Positions 18,908-27,587 are shown, numbered from the stretch's first letter. The stretch is DNA of 59,740 nucleotides from Physcocola sp002396385 (GCA_946535435.1 CAMNDM010000018.1:1-59740); one strand, 5' to 3'. Notes: generated by a model from the sequence alone, not told the origin. Program-made: numbers and translations.

Positions 18908-19594
18908 TTAAATGTTAGGGTCAACCTTGATTCCAGCACTCATTGTGCTTGAAAGGAAAATACTCTTGATGTAAGTACCCTTTGCAGATGCTGGTTTCAA
19001 CTTGATAAGAGTGTTAATGAACTCAGCAGCGTTACCCGCAATCTGTTCAGGAGTGAAAGATACCTTACCGATTGAAGTGTGGACGATACCAGCCTTGTCA
19101 ACCTTAAAGTCAATCTTACCCTGCTTAACTTCCTTCACTGCCTTAGCAACGTCGTTAGTTACAGTACCGCTCTTAGGGTTTGGCATCAAACCACGAGGAC
19201 CGAGAACACGACCCAGAGCACCAATCTTACCCATGATAGCAGGCATAGTGATGATGACGTCAACGTCAGTCCATCCACCCTTAATCTTTTCAATATACTC
19301 GTCGAGACCTACGTAGTCTGCACCAGCTTCCTGAGCAGCTTTTTCCTGATCAGAAGTACAGAGAACGAGAACACGAACCTGTTTACCTGTTCCGTGAGGC
19401 AGTGATACCACGCCACGAACCATTTGGTTTGCCTTTTTAGGGTCAACACCGAGACGAACATCGATGTCAACAGAAGCATCGAACTTAGTAGTGGTAATTT
19501 CCTTAACCAAGGCAGCAGCCTCATTCAAGGTATAAGATTTCCCTGCTTCAATCTTATTAGCAACCAACTTTTGGTTTTTTGTAAGCTTAGTCAT
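18908..19594 (-). CDS. rplA: 50S ribosomal protein L1
   Basis: A 228-residue L1-stalk protein with the conserved GPRGLMPNPKSGTVT segment (about 130-144). It lies 17 bases after rplK and belongs to the same transcript. Confidence 0.98.
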   Translation of the reverse strand: MTKLTKNQKLVANKIEAGKSYTLNEAAALVKEITTTKFDASVDIDVRLGVDPKKANQMVRGVVSLPHGTGKQVRVLVLCTSDQEKAAQEAGADYVGLDEYIEKIKGGWTDVDVIITMPAIMGKIGALGRVLGPRGLMPNPKSGTVTNDVAKAVKEVKQGKIDFKVDKAGIVHTSIGKVSFTPEQIAGNAAEFINTLIKLKPASAKGTYIKSIFLSSTMSAGIKVDPNI

Positions 19595-19611
19595 TTTTTA
19601 CAATTGAAGTT

Positions 19612-20055
19612 TTAAACATTAGCGGGAAATTCTCCCTTTACAGTGATACCCATGCTTCGAGCCGTTCCAGCTACCATCTTCATTGCAGATTCCAAAGTAA
19701 AGCAGTTCAAGTCAGGCATCTTTTCCTGAGCTATCTGCTTAACCTGGTCCCATGTAACTTCGGCAACCTTGTTACGGTTAGGCTGACCTGAACCCTTCTT
19801 AATCTTTGCATATTCCAGCAACTGAAGAGCAACAGGAGGTGTTTTTACTACAAAATCAAAGGACTTGTCAGCATAAACTGTGATAATTACAGGAAGGATC
19901 TTTCCACCCTTGTCCTGGGTCGCAGCATTGAACTTCTTGCAGAAATCCATAATGTTAACACCCTTAGAACCCAAAGCAGGACCTACTGGAGGTGATGGAT
20001 TTGCGGCTCCAGCCTTAATCTGTAACTTGATAAGTCCAGCAACTTCTTTAGCCAT
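19612..20055 (-). CDS. rplK: 50S ribosomal protein L11
   Basis: A 147-residue protein with the N-terminal GAANPSPPVGPALGSKGVNI segment (about 16-35) that contacts elongation factors, and the C-terminal RNA-binding domain ending in GTARSMGITV. It begins 57 bases after nusG. Confidence 0.98.
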   Translation of the reverse strand: MAKEVAGLIKLQIKAGAANPSPPVGPALGSKGVNIMDFCKKFNAATQDKGGKILPVIITVYADKSFDFVVKTPPVALQLLEYAKIKKGSGQPNRNKVAEVTWDQVKQIAQEKMPDLNCFTLESAMKMVAGTARSMGITVKGEFPANV

Positions 20056-20112
20056 TTTTTGATTGAGAATTATTATTAATAAATTAAGAAAAAGGAAACT
20101 GTAGATGTTACG

Positions 20113-20685
20113 CTACTGAGCGTCCTTTTCTACTTGCACGAAATCCAACTCCAACGGAGTCTGACGACCGAATATCTTCACGACAACCTTCAGTTTCTTG
20201 CGCTCTCTGTTCACCTCTTCCACAACACCTTCAAAACCACTGAAAGGACCATCGATTACCTTGATCTTCTGATCAACCTCGAAATCGACCGATACCACTT
20301 CTTCGTCTTCAGGCATCAACTCAGACTGTCCCAGCATACGCATAGCCTCTGCCTCACGAATTGGAGCAGGCTTTGAGTTTTGAGGGTTCTTACCATCGGT
20401 AAGGAATCCGAGTACGTTTGGAGATGAAACAAGACGGAAGGCAACGTCACCAACGAGTGCCGCTTCTACCAAAACATAGCCGGGAAGGAAGTTACGCTCT
20501 TTAACGACTTTCTTTCCGTTACGCTGTTGGTATACCTTTTCCGTAGGGACCATCACTTGTGAAACGGCTTTCCCAAAGTGGCCCTTCTTGATTTCAGCAT
20601 CAAGATATTCTTTTACCTTGTTCTCCTTGCCACTGATGGCACGAAGAACATACCACTTTAATTCAAATTCTTGAGAGGTAGCCAT
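20113..20685 (-). CDS. nusG: transcription termination/antitermination protein NusG
   Basis: A 190-residue NusG with the N-terminal NGN domain (KWYVLRAISGKENKVKEYL, about 10-28) and the C-terminal KOW domain (IDGPFSGFEGVVEEVN, about 137-152). It binds RNA polymerase and couples transcription to translation. I chose the ATG at 20685 (MATSQEFELKW); the ATG at 20742 would overlap secE by about 50 bases. The gap from secE is 7 bases. Confidence 0.97.
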   Translation of the reverse strand: MATSQEFELKWYVLRAISGKENKVKEYLDAEIKKGHFGKAVSQVMVPTEKVYQQRNGKKVVKERNFLPGYVLVEAALVGDVAFRLVSSPNVLGFLTDGKNPQNSKPAPIREAEAMRMLGQSELMPEDEEVVSVDFEVDQKIKVIDGPFSGFEGVVEEVNRERKKLKVVVKIFGRQTPLELDFVQVEKDAQ

Positions 20686-20692
20686 TACAGTG

Positions 20693-20878
20693 TTAATAAA
20701 TAAAGTTGAATAAAATCCACTTAATAAGTTGGTCCATCGCAAAAACCAATACTGCTATAATAAGGGAAGCAACTAAAACTAATACAGCAGTCTGGCTAAG
20801 TTCGCGAAAACTTGGCCAAGAAACATTATGAACTAATTCGTCATAAGATTCTTTGAGGACATTTGCAAGATTTGACAT
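20693..20878 (-). CDS. secE: preprotein translocase subunit SecE
   Basis: A 61-residue single-helix SecE with the amphipathic segment ending in VSWPSFREL and one membrane helix (about 29-57). It clamps SecY in the translocon. It lies between tRNA-Trp and nusG, the usual bacterial order. Confidence 0.95.
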   Translation of the reverse strand: MSNLANVLKESYDELVHNVSWPSFRELSQTAVLVLVASLIIAVLVFAMDQLIKWILFNFIY

Positions 20879-20894
20879 ATTTTTTCAATTTTAG

Positions 20895-20967
20895 CACAGG
20901 ATGAGAGGCTCGAACTCCCGACACCTGGTTTTGGAGACCAGTGCTCTACCGACTGAGCTAATCCTGT
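20895..20967 (-). tRNA. tRNA-Trp (anticodon CCA)
   Basis: A 73-base cloverleaf on the minus strand: acceptor ACAGGAT/ATCCTGT, D stem GCTC/GAGC, anticodon arm CTGGT-CTCCAAA-ACCAG, and T arm with TTCGAGC. The 3' CCA is not encoded. It sits between tuf and secE. Confidence 0.97.
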
Positions 20968-20969
20968 AT

Positions 20970-21001
20970 AAAAACTTCTACCCTTTCGGATAGAAGTTTT
21001 T
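20970..21001 (-). terminator. terminator between tuf and tRNA-Trp
   Basis: A 10-bp stem (ACTTCTATCC with GGGTAGAAGT, one G-T pair), loop GAAA and a T run on the minus strand. It ends only 3 bases before tRNA-Trp, leaving no room for a promoter, so tRNA-Trp-secE-nusG and the genes beyond seem to depend on read-through. Confidence 0.8.
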
Positions 21002-21017
21002 CTATTTATCTTTAAAA

Positions 21018-22202
21018 TTAAAGAATTTCAGTGATCTGGCCTGAACCTACAGTCTTACCACCCTCACGGATAGCGAAACGAAGACCAAGGTCAAGAGCAA
21101 CTGGAGTCAACAAAGTAACTTCAATCTCTACGTTATCACCAGGCATAACCATTTCAGTTCCAGCTGGCAACTTGATTTCGCCAGTTACGTCCATTGTACG
21201 GAGGTAGAACTGAGGACGGTACTTGTCGTGGAATGGAGTGTGACGGCCACCTTCTTCCTTCTTCAAGATATAGACAGAAGCCTTGAAGTGATCGTGAGGA
21301 GTGATCTGTCCAGGGTGGCAGATAACCATACCACGCTTAACATCCTTCTTATCAACACCACGGAGCAACAAACCTACGTTGTCACCAGCTTCGCCTTCTG
21401 GAAGGAGCTTACGGAACATTTCAACACCAGTGATAACTGACTTCATGTCAGCACCAAGACCGATGATCTGAACTTCGTCACCAACCTTAACACGGCCAGT
21501 TTCGATACGACCAGTAGCAACGGTACCACGACCAGTGATTGAGAAGATATCCTCAACAGGCATCAAGAATGGCTTATCAACGTCACGTGGAGGCAACTGG
21601 ATCCAGTTGTCAACAGCGTCCATCAATTCCATTACCTTGTCAACCCACTGCTTCTCACCGTTCAATGCACCGAGGGCAGAACCACGGATGATAGGAGTTT
21701 CAGCTTCGAAACCGTACTTCTCAAGAAGTTCGCGCATGTCCATTTCAACCAGTTCAAGCATTTCCTCATCGTCAACCTGGTCGCACTTGTTCAAGAATAC
21801 AACCAAGCGAGGAACGTTCACCTGACGAGCCAAAAGCACGTGCTCACGAGTCTGAGGCATTGGACCATCGGTAGCAGCTACTACGATGATACCACCGTCC
21901 ATCTGAGCAGCACCAGTAACCATGTTCTTAACGTAGTCAGCGTGACCTGGACAGTCAACGTGAGCGTAGTGACGGTTAGCTGTTTCGTACTCAATGTGAG
22001 CAGTATTGATGGTGATACCACGTTCCTTTTCTTCTGGAGCGTTATCGATCTGGTCGAATGACTTAACATCCTCAGAACCGAAACCAGCCTCGTGAAGACA
22101 CTTAGAAATAGCGGCAGTCAAGGTAGTCTTACCATGGTCTACGTGACCGATTGTACCAATATTTACATGTGGCTTCGTTCTTTTAAACTCTTCTTTAGCC
22201 AT
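21018..22202 (-). CDS. tuf: elongation factor Tu
   Basis: A 394-residue GTPase that delivers aminoacyl-tRNA to the ribosome. It has GHVDHGKT (19-26), DCPGH (about 81-85) and NKCD (about 136-139), and ends with the domain III pattern GGKTVGSGQITEIL. It follows three tRNA genes on the same strand and is co-transcribed with them. Confidence 0.99.
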   Translation of the reverse strand: MAKEEFKRTKPHVNIGTIGHVDHGKTTLTAAISKCLHEAGFGSEDVKSFDQIDNAPEEKERGITINTAHIEYETANRHYAHVDCPGHADYVKNMVTGAAQMDGGIIVVAATDGPMPQTREHVLLARQVNVPRLVVFLNKCDQVDDEEMLELVEMDMRELLEKYGFEAETPIIRGSALGALNGEKQWVDKVMELMDAVDNWIQLPPRDVDKPFLMPVEDIFSITGRGTVATGRIETGRVKVGDEVQIIGLGADMKSVITGVEMFRKLLPEGEAGDNVGLLLRGVDKKDVKRGMVICHPGQITPHDHFKASVYILKKEEGGRHTPFHDKYRPQFYLRTMDVTGEIKLPAGTEMVMPGDNVEIEVTLLTPVALDLGLRFAIREGGKTVGSGQITEIL

Positions 22203-22238
22203 AATTCTATTGTTTTAAATAAATTAATAAAATAAAAG

Positions 22239-22310
22239 AGCCGATGACGGGAGTCGGACCCGTGACCTCTTCCTTACCAAGGAAGCGCTCTACCACTGAG
22301 CTACATTGGC
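22239..22310 (-). tRNA. tRNA-Thr (anticodon GGT)
   Basis: A 72-base cloverleaf: acceptor GCCAATG/CATCGGC (with one non-canonical pair), anticodon arm CTTCC-TTGGTAA-GGAAG. It lies 36 bases ahead of tuf. No encoded CCA. Confidence 0.96.
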
Positions 22311-22365
22311 AACTGTTTCTTTCACCTGGCGCTTGGACAGTCGGCTTGGCGCCAGTCAATTTGTG

Positions 22366-22448
22366 TGGGTACAGATGGATTCGAACCACCGAAGGCAAGA
22401 GCCAACAGATTTACAGTCTGTCCCATTTGGCCACTCTGGTATGTACCC
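22366..22448 (-). tRNA. tRNA-Tyr (anticodon GTA)
   Basis: An 83-base class II tRNA with a long variable arm (TGGCTCTTGCC region), acceptor GGGTACA/TGTACCC and anticodon arm ACAGA-CTGTAAA-TCTGT. No encoded CCA. The 55-base spacer to tRNA-Thr(GGT) contains a CTGGCGC/GCGCCAG hairpin. Confidence 0.96.
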
Positions 22449-22472
22449 GATGCTTTCGCAACTTTCTGGTTG

Positions 22473-22546
22473 AGCCTCTTGTCGGATTCGAACCAACGAC
22501 CCCGAGATTACAAATCACGTGCTCTGGCCAACTGAGCTAAAGAGGC
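22473..22546 (-). tRNA. tRNA-Thr (anticodon TGT)
   Basis: A 74-base cloverleaf: acceptor GCCTCTT/AAGAGGC, anticodon arm CGTGA-TTTGTAA-TCTCG, with one T-T mismatch in the stem as read. It is the first tRNA of the tRNA-tuf transcript. Confidence 0.95.
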
Positions 22547-22598
22547 GGTCGCCTAAACGCAACGCTGACTAAGAAAAGCGTTTTTCCAAATCAGCGTG

Positions 22599-22606
22599 CA
22601 AATTTA
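22599..22606 (-). promoter_or_regulatory. -7 element of the tRNA-tuf promoter
   Basis: TAAATTTG on the minus strand matches TAnnTTTG; an ATTG (one mismatch to TTTG) lies 18 bases upstream. Between it and tRNA-Thr(TGT) is an ACGCTGA/TCAGCGT inverted repeat (22562-22597) that would fold in the leader. Confidence 0.6.
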
Positions 22607-22642
22607 GGCATATTTTTTTAAATAACAATAGCAGTCGGAGAA

Positions 22643-22939
22643 TTATTTTTGTTTCTTCTCTTTTGCTTTTACAATCTGAATCTTTATCGCATCCATACAG
22701 TTTGCGAATGCTTCCTCAAACGAGTCTGCCACCTTTGTAGCCACCAGGTCTTCGCCCGGAACTGCCACTTTCAGCATTACTTCCTTGTTATTGGAAACTT
22801 CTGGTTTCACAACGCGCATGTGAACGTCTGCCGAAACAATCTTATCGGAATATTGCTCCAACTTAACGATTTTCTCATTTATAAATGCTTCCAACTCTGC
22901 TTTAGCGTTGAAGTCGATTGCTTGTACGTTAACTTTCAT
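22643..22939 (-). CDS. hpf: ribosome hibernation-promoting factor, short form (HPF/RaiA family)
   Basis: A 98-residue protein with the HPF/S30AE fold (MKVNVQAIDFNAKAELEAFI, then KIVSADVHMRVVKPE). It binds the 30S decoding region in slow growth and blocks translation. The short form lacks the C-terminal dimerisation domain of long HPF. I chose the ATG at 22939, since the longer frame would run into xerC. The gap from the xerC stop is 13 bases, so the two genes are probably co-transcribed. Confidence 0.9.
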   Translation of the reverse strand: MKVNVQAIDFNAKAELEAFINEKIVKLEQYSDKIVSADVHMRVVKPEVSNNKEVMLKVAVPGEDLVATKVADSFEEAFANCMDAIKIQIVKAKEKKQK

Positions 22940-22952
22940 ATCGGTATTAAAT

Positions 22953-23843
22953 TTATGCCCTTGGGTGGGCTTGTTTATAAATCTTTCGTAAACGGTCGAA
23001 CGTTGTATGCGTATAGACCTGGGTTGCCGCCAAGTTCGCATGCCCCAACAGCTCTTTCACTGCATCGATGTCGGCTCCGTTATTCAACATTGCCGTCGCG
23101 AAGGTGTGCCTGAGCACGTGCGGGCTACGCTTGCTTAGTGTGCTAACCGAAGATATATATTTTCCAACAATTCTCCAAACAAAAACCGGATAAAGTTGTT
23201 CTCCGTTCTTTCGAACCAAGAGCCATCCATCGTCCAGCTGCCCGAATTCGGTGTTTCGGTCGTTTACGTAGTCTAATATATCTTTTTTCAGTCTGTCTCC
23301 GAAAGGGACATACCTTTGCTTGTTTCTTTTTCCTGTAACACGCACTGTATTCCGGTCAAAATCGAAATCACAGTCTTTCATGTTAATCAGCTCCGACTCA
23401 CGAACACCGAGGTTATATAGGAGCTCCAACAGCAAGCGGTCGCGTTTTCCCTCAAAACTGTCGGGAAAAACACTATTAAAGTCGTCGAACAAACTTCCGG
23501 CCTGCTCTTCACGCAAGAAGACCGGCAGCCTTTTCTCCATTTTCGGAGGCTTTACCTTTGCCGTCGGATCTATGGTCAGCACGCCTTCCCTCATCATATA
23601 CTTGAAAAAGGTGCGCAAGGTGGTCAATTTCCTGTTCACACTGCGCGCGCCAACTCCCTCGTCCATTATAGACAATATCCACGATCGTATGTCATTTGCT
23701 GTAATATCTGGTGGGTCAAACCTTCCTTTCTGTTGCTCTACAAACGCAGCGAACTGCTCCATATCGGTCTGATATGAAATAAAAGTATGAGAAGAATAGG
23801 CCTTCTCATACTTTATATATTGTAGAAATTTTTCGATAAACAT
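22953..23843 (-). CDS. xerC: tyrosine recombinase XerC
   Basis: A 296-residue site-specific recombinase with the N-terminal SAM-like core-binding domain (about 1-90) and the catalytic domain. All catalytic residues are visible: Arg148, Lys172, His242, Arg245, His268 and the nucleophile Tyr277. With XerD it resolves chromosome dimers at dif before division. A second recombinase, XerD-like, is encoded at 51817-52731. Position between rpsU and hpf supports a housekeeping role rather than a mobile-element integrase. Confidence 0.9.
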   Translation of the reverse strand: MFIEKFLQYIKYEKAYSSHTFISYQTDMEQFAAFVEQQKGRFDPPDITANDIRSWILSIMDEGVGARSVNRKLTTLRTFFKYMMREGVLTIDPTAKVKPPKMEKRLPVFLREEQAGSLFDDFNSVFPDSFEGKRDRLLLELLYNLGVRESELINMKDCDFDFDRNTVRVTGKRNKQRYVPFGDRLKKDILDYVNDRNTEFGQLDDGWLLVRKNGEQLYPVFVWRIVGKYISSVSTLSKRSPHVLRHTFATAMLNNGADIDAVKELLGHANLAATQVYTHTTFDRLRKIYKQAHPRA

Positions 23844-23941
23844 AAGCTATTCTTCTGTTTATCTTTACTTCTGTTTTACTAGATTATCGTTGGCAACACA
23901 TTGCCAAGCAGGTTTAGCCTAGAAGGCCGACTAATGGAAAA

Positions 23942-24133
23942 TTAGTCGTCGTCGCGGTGAAGAGCCTGAACGTAGATAGCGTGGTTCATCTTTTCGCGCT
24001 TCAAAACTGAAGGCTTAACGAACTCCTTACGGCTTCTAAGTTCTTTTACAATACCAGTTTTCTCAAACTTTCTTTTAAACTTCTTCAAGGCTTTCTCAAT
24101 GTTTTCGCCTTCTTTAACAGGAACAATAATCAT
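23942..24133 (-). CDS. rpsU: 30S ribosomal protein S21
   Basis: A 63-residue basic protein of the S21 family (MIIVPVKEGENIEKALKKFK). It is the first gene before xerC and hpf; the 98-base gap to xerC holds a TTGGCAA/TTGCCAA hairpin. A very good promoter lies upstream. Confidence 0.97.
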   Translation of the reverse strand: MIIVPVKEGENIEKALKKFKRKFEKTGIVKELRSRKEFVKPSVLKREKMNHAIYVQALHRDDD

Positions 24134-24177
24134 TTGTTTATAAAAATTTTAGAATAAAGTTTCGTAAAAATTGCTCG

Positions 24178-24208
24178 CAAAATTACAGATTATTTTTCAA
24201 CCTTCAAA
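24178..24208 (-). promoter_or_regulatory. rpsU promoter
   Basis: TTTG (24205-24208), a 19-base spacer and TAATTTTG (24178-24185) on the minus strand match the Bacteroides consensus fully, 45 bases upstream of the rpsU start. Confidence 0.75.
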
Positions 24209-24362
24209 AGCCTAAGCGCAAAAAAAATGAATTTATTCCCTTTTATCATTTCCCTCCCGCCGGCAATTCGTATGTCTATTGTTCTTTAAGCCGAACTCTG
24301 CCTCCAACCTTTCTCAGACTATTGTCTTCGCCTTTTCAAGTGACGACTCGCTGTCGCGTTTT

Positions 24363-24415
24363 TATCGGTAAAAAAAGAGGTCATGGCTCTTATGTCTGTT
24401 TTTTCCATACCGATA
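24363..24415. repeat. inverted repeat in the rpsU / TerB-like intergenic region
   Basis: TATCGGTA followed by seven A is mirrored by a T run followed by TACCGATA, enclosing a short GAG/CTC core. It lies 27 bases after the stop codon of the downstream paralog and may end that transcript, although it is not a classical terminator. The rest of the 308-base gap 24134-24441 holds only the rpsU promoter. Confidence 0.45.
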
Positions 24416-24441
24416 GTTGGCAGGTATTAACAAATAATGCC

Positions 24442-25947
24442 TTAGTTTCCGACCGAAGTGCACTTATTCCCCACCTCTTCAGGTATTTGACAGGAAACGG
24501 AACAGATTATGCCATAGTACCCGATACGGAACTTTAAAACTATCGGATAGTGAACCCGGTCCTCGGCGGGCAATTTCAAAAATGCCTTGAGTTTGTCATA
24601 GTCTGGTTCTTCGATGTTCACACATCCTATTTGTTCGGAGTTTTTTATCTTTTCCAAATTTTGCCACGACATCTTACGTAACAACATTAGTCCAAATGCA
24701 TCTACAGGGTTTACCTGACCGTCCTCCCGGCCTTTACTGAGGAAGTCTTCAGCCGTCACTTTTTCATTTAAAAAAGCATAATACTCTGGCTGGCTCTCAT
24801 ATACGCTGGTCACATGCCTTTTAATCCAATACTCTTTCGCAAAGGCTCTATTCGCTGCCACTAATAGAAGACTGGTAAGTCCGTAATATAAGAACAATAC
24901 AACGCCGAACGCACATATGAGCTCCCACACAATGCCCTTCCTTTTTGAACTATCATCCTTCCTGGTCCTTAGCAGTTGTCCTGATGAGTACAGATCTGTT
25001 GAGTTTGTTAAGTTCTCCTTCATTAAAACAACAAAGAACAAAAGGACGGGAATCAAAAAAACTCCTTTGCTGACTAACCTATACATTTGATTGCCTTCCA
25101 AGCAAAAAGCAGAGAGAATCAAACCAAAAGAAACGGCACAACCACAGAGCAATGCAGCCAACAAACTAGAAGAGCGAGGCGTTTTAATACGATCCGCAGC
25201 AAAGAAAGCCCCGTTGTATCTTTGATAGATATCGGCCAGTTGATCGTAGGCGGGGTATTTCACACCTCTCTGATGTTGGTTGTACCACTCTTCTACTCTT
25301 CCTGTAGCAAACGAATTAAGCAGGTTATCGAACTCAGCTTTCTCCATCTTCAAACCTTTCACGCACAGCTTGTACAACAAGTTTTCTTCTGAAGCGGTAC
25401 CCTTTCCCGTTATCTTTCCATCGGTATTGGCAACACGGAAAAGCAGGTATGCCAAATACCTACGGTCGTCCTTCGACAAGATTGCGCCAAACTCTTCGGC
25501 CACCTCTACACTGTTGAACCCATATCCGTAGGTATAGATTTCTTTCTGTCGGTAAAACCAATCCTCCTTCCCTTTGACGAATGCCCACTTGTTCACTATC
25601 TTACCTTCAGGCCCGTAAGGCGCCTCCCAAACGGAGTTTGATGTCAGAATTTCCAACACATTTAACATGTCATTCCAAATCTCTTTCGGGCACACTTCCC
25701 GAATGTAACGGCCTATAAATTCCAACTTGTCGAACTGTTTGGCTTGCGGAGTGGTCTTCAACAACGACGCCATAAGGTACACAATACTGGCATGAAACCG
25801 CAACGGGTCTTTCGCCATAAGAGCTCGTGCTTCTGCACTCTTCGAGACAATGCGGTTAATAGACATATTGCGGCTAATGCGCGAAAACACATAGCCCGCA
25901 TAAAAAAAGAGGCCAAGTAGCGAAAAGACGAACACCAAGGTAAACAT
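24442..25947 (-). CDS. membrane protein of unknown function with TerB-like helical region (paralog B)
   Basis: A 501-residue protein, unknown to me as a family. An N-terminal membrane helix (about 3-22) is followed by a soluble helical region with two stretches resembling TerB-type helical bundles: FHASIVYLMASLLKTTPQAK with DKLEFIGRYIREVCP (about 50-90), and YLAYLLFRVANTDGKI...LYKLCVKGLKMEKAEFDNLL (about 165-210). Two hydrophobic hairpin segments (about 265-315) and another (about 342-370) follow, then a soluble C-terminal domain ending in KFRIGYYGIICSVSCQI. It is clearly homologous along its length to the next gene upstream (25998-27500), 50 bases away. It may sense or scaffold at the membrane, but this is a guess. 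Confidence 0.75.
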   Translation of the reverse strand: MFTLVFVFSLLGLFFYAGYVFSRISRNMSINRIVSKSAEARALMAKDPLRFHASIVYLMASLLKTTPQAKQFDKLEFIGRYIREVCPKEIWNDMLNVLEILTSNSVWEAPYGPEGKIVNKWAFVKGKEDWFYRQKEIYTYGYGFNSVEVAEEFGAILSKDDRRYLAYLLFRVANTDGKITGKGTASEENLLYKLCVKGLKMEKAEFDNLLNSFATGRVEEWYNQHQRGVKYPAYDQLADIYQRYNGAFFAADRIKTPRSSSLLAALLCGCAVSFGLILSAFCLEGNQMYRLVSKGVFLIPVLLFFVVLMKENLTNSTDLYSSGQLLRTRKDDSSKRKGIVWELICAFGVVLFLYYGLTSLLLVAANRAFAKEYWIKRHVTSVYESQPEYYAFLNEKVTAEDFLSKGREDGQVNPVDAFGLMLLRKMSWQNLEKIKNSEQIGCVNIEEPDYDKLKAFLKLPAEDRVHYPIVLKFRIGYYGIICSVSCQIPEEVGNKCTSVGN

Positions 25948-25997
25948 ACTGGAAATCTTTTACATACACTTATTCTGAAATCAGATAGTTCTGTCAT

Positions 25998-27500
25998 TTA
26001 CCACAATCGGTTGGGACTATTATCAGATTCCAGCCTATAGGTGTCGTAATAGATAGCCCCGTAATAGCCCACTCTGAAATACAGCCTCACATTTTTACCC
26101 AGAGCTTCATCGTAGTCTGAGTGACTGACTTCTGCCGATTCCAACAATTTCGTATTCTTGACTTTCCAAATACTTCTGCCTGCCAAATGGCGCACCACCT
26201 TAAGACAAATCGCATTAGGAGCAGACAACTGTTTCGGCTTTTTTCCTTCAATCTTTTTGTCGTAGACTGACACTGGAGAAAACTTGATATGATAGTGGGT
26301 TTTCTTATTCTTACCGCCACCTGTTGTTGTATAAGTACTATTTACCGGCGTCACCACTTCTATCGTTTCGGTGCCAAACCACTCATTAGCCATCAGGAAC
26401 AAAACGTTCGTCAACAAAAGCCAGCAAACTATCACCATAGGCAAACCCAATACTATTGACCATACTATTCCTTTCCGCTGTATCGAGTTTTCTTCTTTTG
26501 TTCTCAAAACAGGTATAACCGAAGACTCTGGAACACTAATTTTGCTGACTATAAATCCCGCCAAAATCAGGAAAGCAAGAGCTCCAAGCAGATAGTAAAA
26601 CGACAGAAACTCACACATCAGGTCATCTACATAGATAACATAAATCACGGAAAGGACAAGAGACGCACCCACACCGAGACCCATGGCAGACAGCACCGAC
26701 GTTAAGCAAGACGTAACCGTCACCCGTTTCTCCGAGAAAGCAAAAGAACAACTTTCACAACGGAATATGTCGGCAAAAACATCTACCGACGGGTATTTGT
26801 CGGCCTTGTCGGCAAAATGGCTGCTGTACCAGTTGTTTACTGTTCCCTGTGCGAATGCGTCTAACTGGCCCTGGAACTCCTCTTTTTTTATCTTCAGACC
26901 TTTCACACACAATTTATACAGCAAATTCGCTTCCGACTTCTTTCCTTTTACCGTTATCGTATTGTCGGCCGCTGCAAGGCGGAACAACAGATTCATAACA
27001 TACAGACGGTCGTCTTCTGTAAGGTAGCATCCCAACTCCTCGGCAAGTTTTGTCCCGTGCAGGTCATGCTTGTAGTGGAAGCCGTCCTCATCATCTCCTA
27101 AGAAACAATTTTCGCCACGCTTAAACGCCTCCACATCTACTACCGAACGGCTTTTCTTTTTCTTTCCACTTCCCTTTTCTCGATGGGTCAGATATTCCAG
27201 TGCATTCATCGCATCTTCCTGGTACTCTTGTGGGCACACATCCCGTACATACTTGACTATCATATCCAACTTGTCAAACTGGATACGATCGCTGTCAGAG
27301 CGTGTCATATAGGTCATAAGGTAGACTATACTGATGTGAAAACGTTTGGCATCTTTTGCCATCAGTGCTCGCAAATCTCCATTTTTTGAGAACATGCGGT
27401 ACAGGCTCACCTCCCGGCCAACACGGACAAACAAATAATGCGACAGACATACCAACAAGACTACTGCCACAATACAAATCACGAAAAAAAACTGTTCCAT
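25998..27500 (-). CDS. membrane protein of unknown function with TerB-like helical region (paralog A)
   Basis: A 500-residue paralog of the neighbouring gene with the same order of parts: N-terminal helix (about 4-26), the LRALMAKDAKRFHISIVYLM segment (near 44), the TerB-like NLLFRLAAADNTITVKGKKS and LLYKLCVKGLKIKKEEF segments (about 175-215), hydrophobic segments (about 270-330 and 350-375) and the C-terminal RLYFRVGYYGAIYYDTYRL. Unlike its partner it carries a Gly/Lys-rich insert near 400 (TTTGGGKNKKTH). It begins only 15 bases after a strong terminator hairpin of the aromatic operon, so its own promoter is not obvious. Function unknown. Confidence 0.75.
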   Translation of the reverse strand: MEQFFFVICIVAVVLLVCLSHYLFVRVGREVSLYRMFSKNGDLRALMAKDAKRFHISIVYLMTYMTRSDSDRIQFDKLDMIVKYVRDVCPQEYQEDAMNALEYLTHREKGSGKKKKSRSVVDVEAFKRGENCFLGDDEDGFHYKHDLHGTKLAEELGCYLTEDDRLYVMNLLFRLAAADNTITVKGKKSEANLLYKLCVKGLKIKKEEFQGQLDAFAQGTVNNWYSSHFADKADKYPSVDVFADIFRCESCSFAFSEKRVTVTSCLTSVLSAMGLGVGASLVLSVIYVIYVDDLMCEFLSFYYLLGALAFLILAGFIVSKISVPESSVIPVLRTKEENSIQRKGIVWSIVLGLPMVIVCWLLLTNVLFLMANEWFGTETIEVVTPVNSTYTTTGGGKNKKTHYHIKFSPVSVYDKKIEGKKPKQLSAPNAICLKVVRHLAGRSIWKVKNTKLLESAEVSHSDYDEALGKNVRLYFRVGYYGAIYYDTYRLESDNSPNRLW

Positions 27501-27504
27501 AATA

Positions 27505-27544
27505 TAAATATTAAAATGGCGGATGTCTTACAAACACCCGCCAT
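27505..27544 (-). terminator. terminator of the aromatic amino acid operon
   Basis: An 11-bp stem (ATGGCGGGTGT with ACATCCGCCAT, one G-T pair), a 7-base loop and TTTTAATATTT on the minus strand. A second hairpin (27554-27575, AGCGGT/ACCGCT) sits between it and the tyrA stop codon. The next start codon follows 15 bases after the stem. Confidence 0.85.
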
Positions 27545-27587
27545 CATCTTCAAAGCGGTAGGTTTTACCACCGCTAATTTAACACTT

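Noticed and set aside
22953..23843. Prophage or mobile-element integrase
   Set aside because: Both tyrosine recombinases in the window have XerC/XerD features and housekeeping neighbours; there are no phage genes or attachment repeats.
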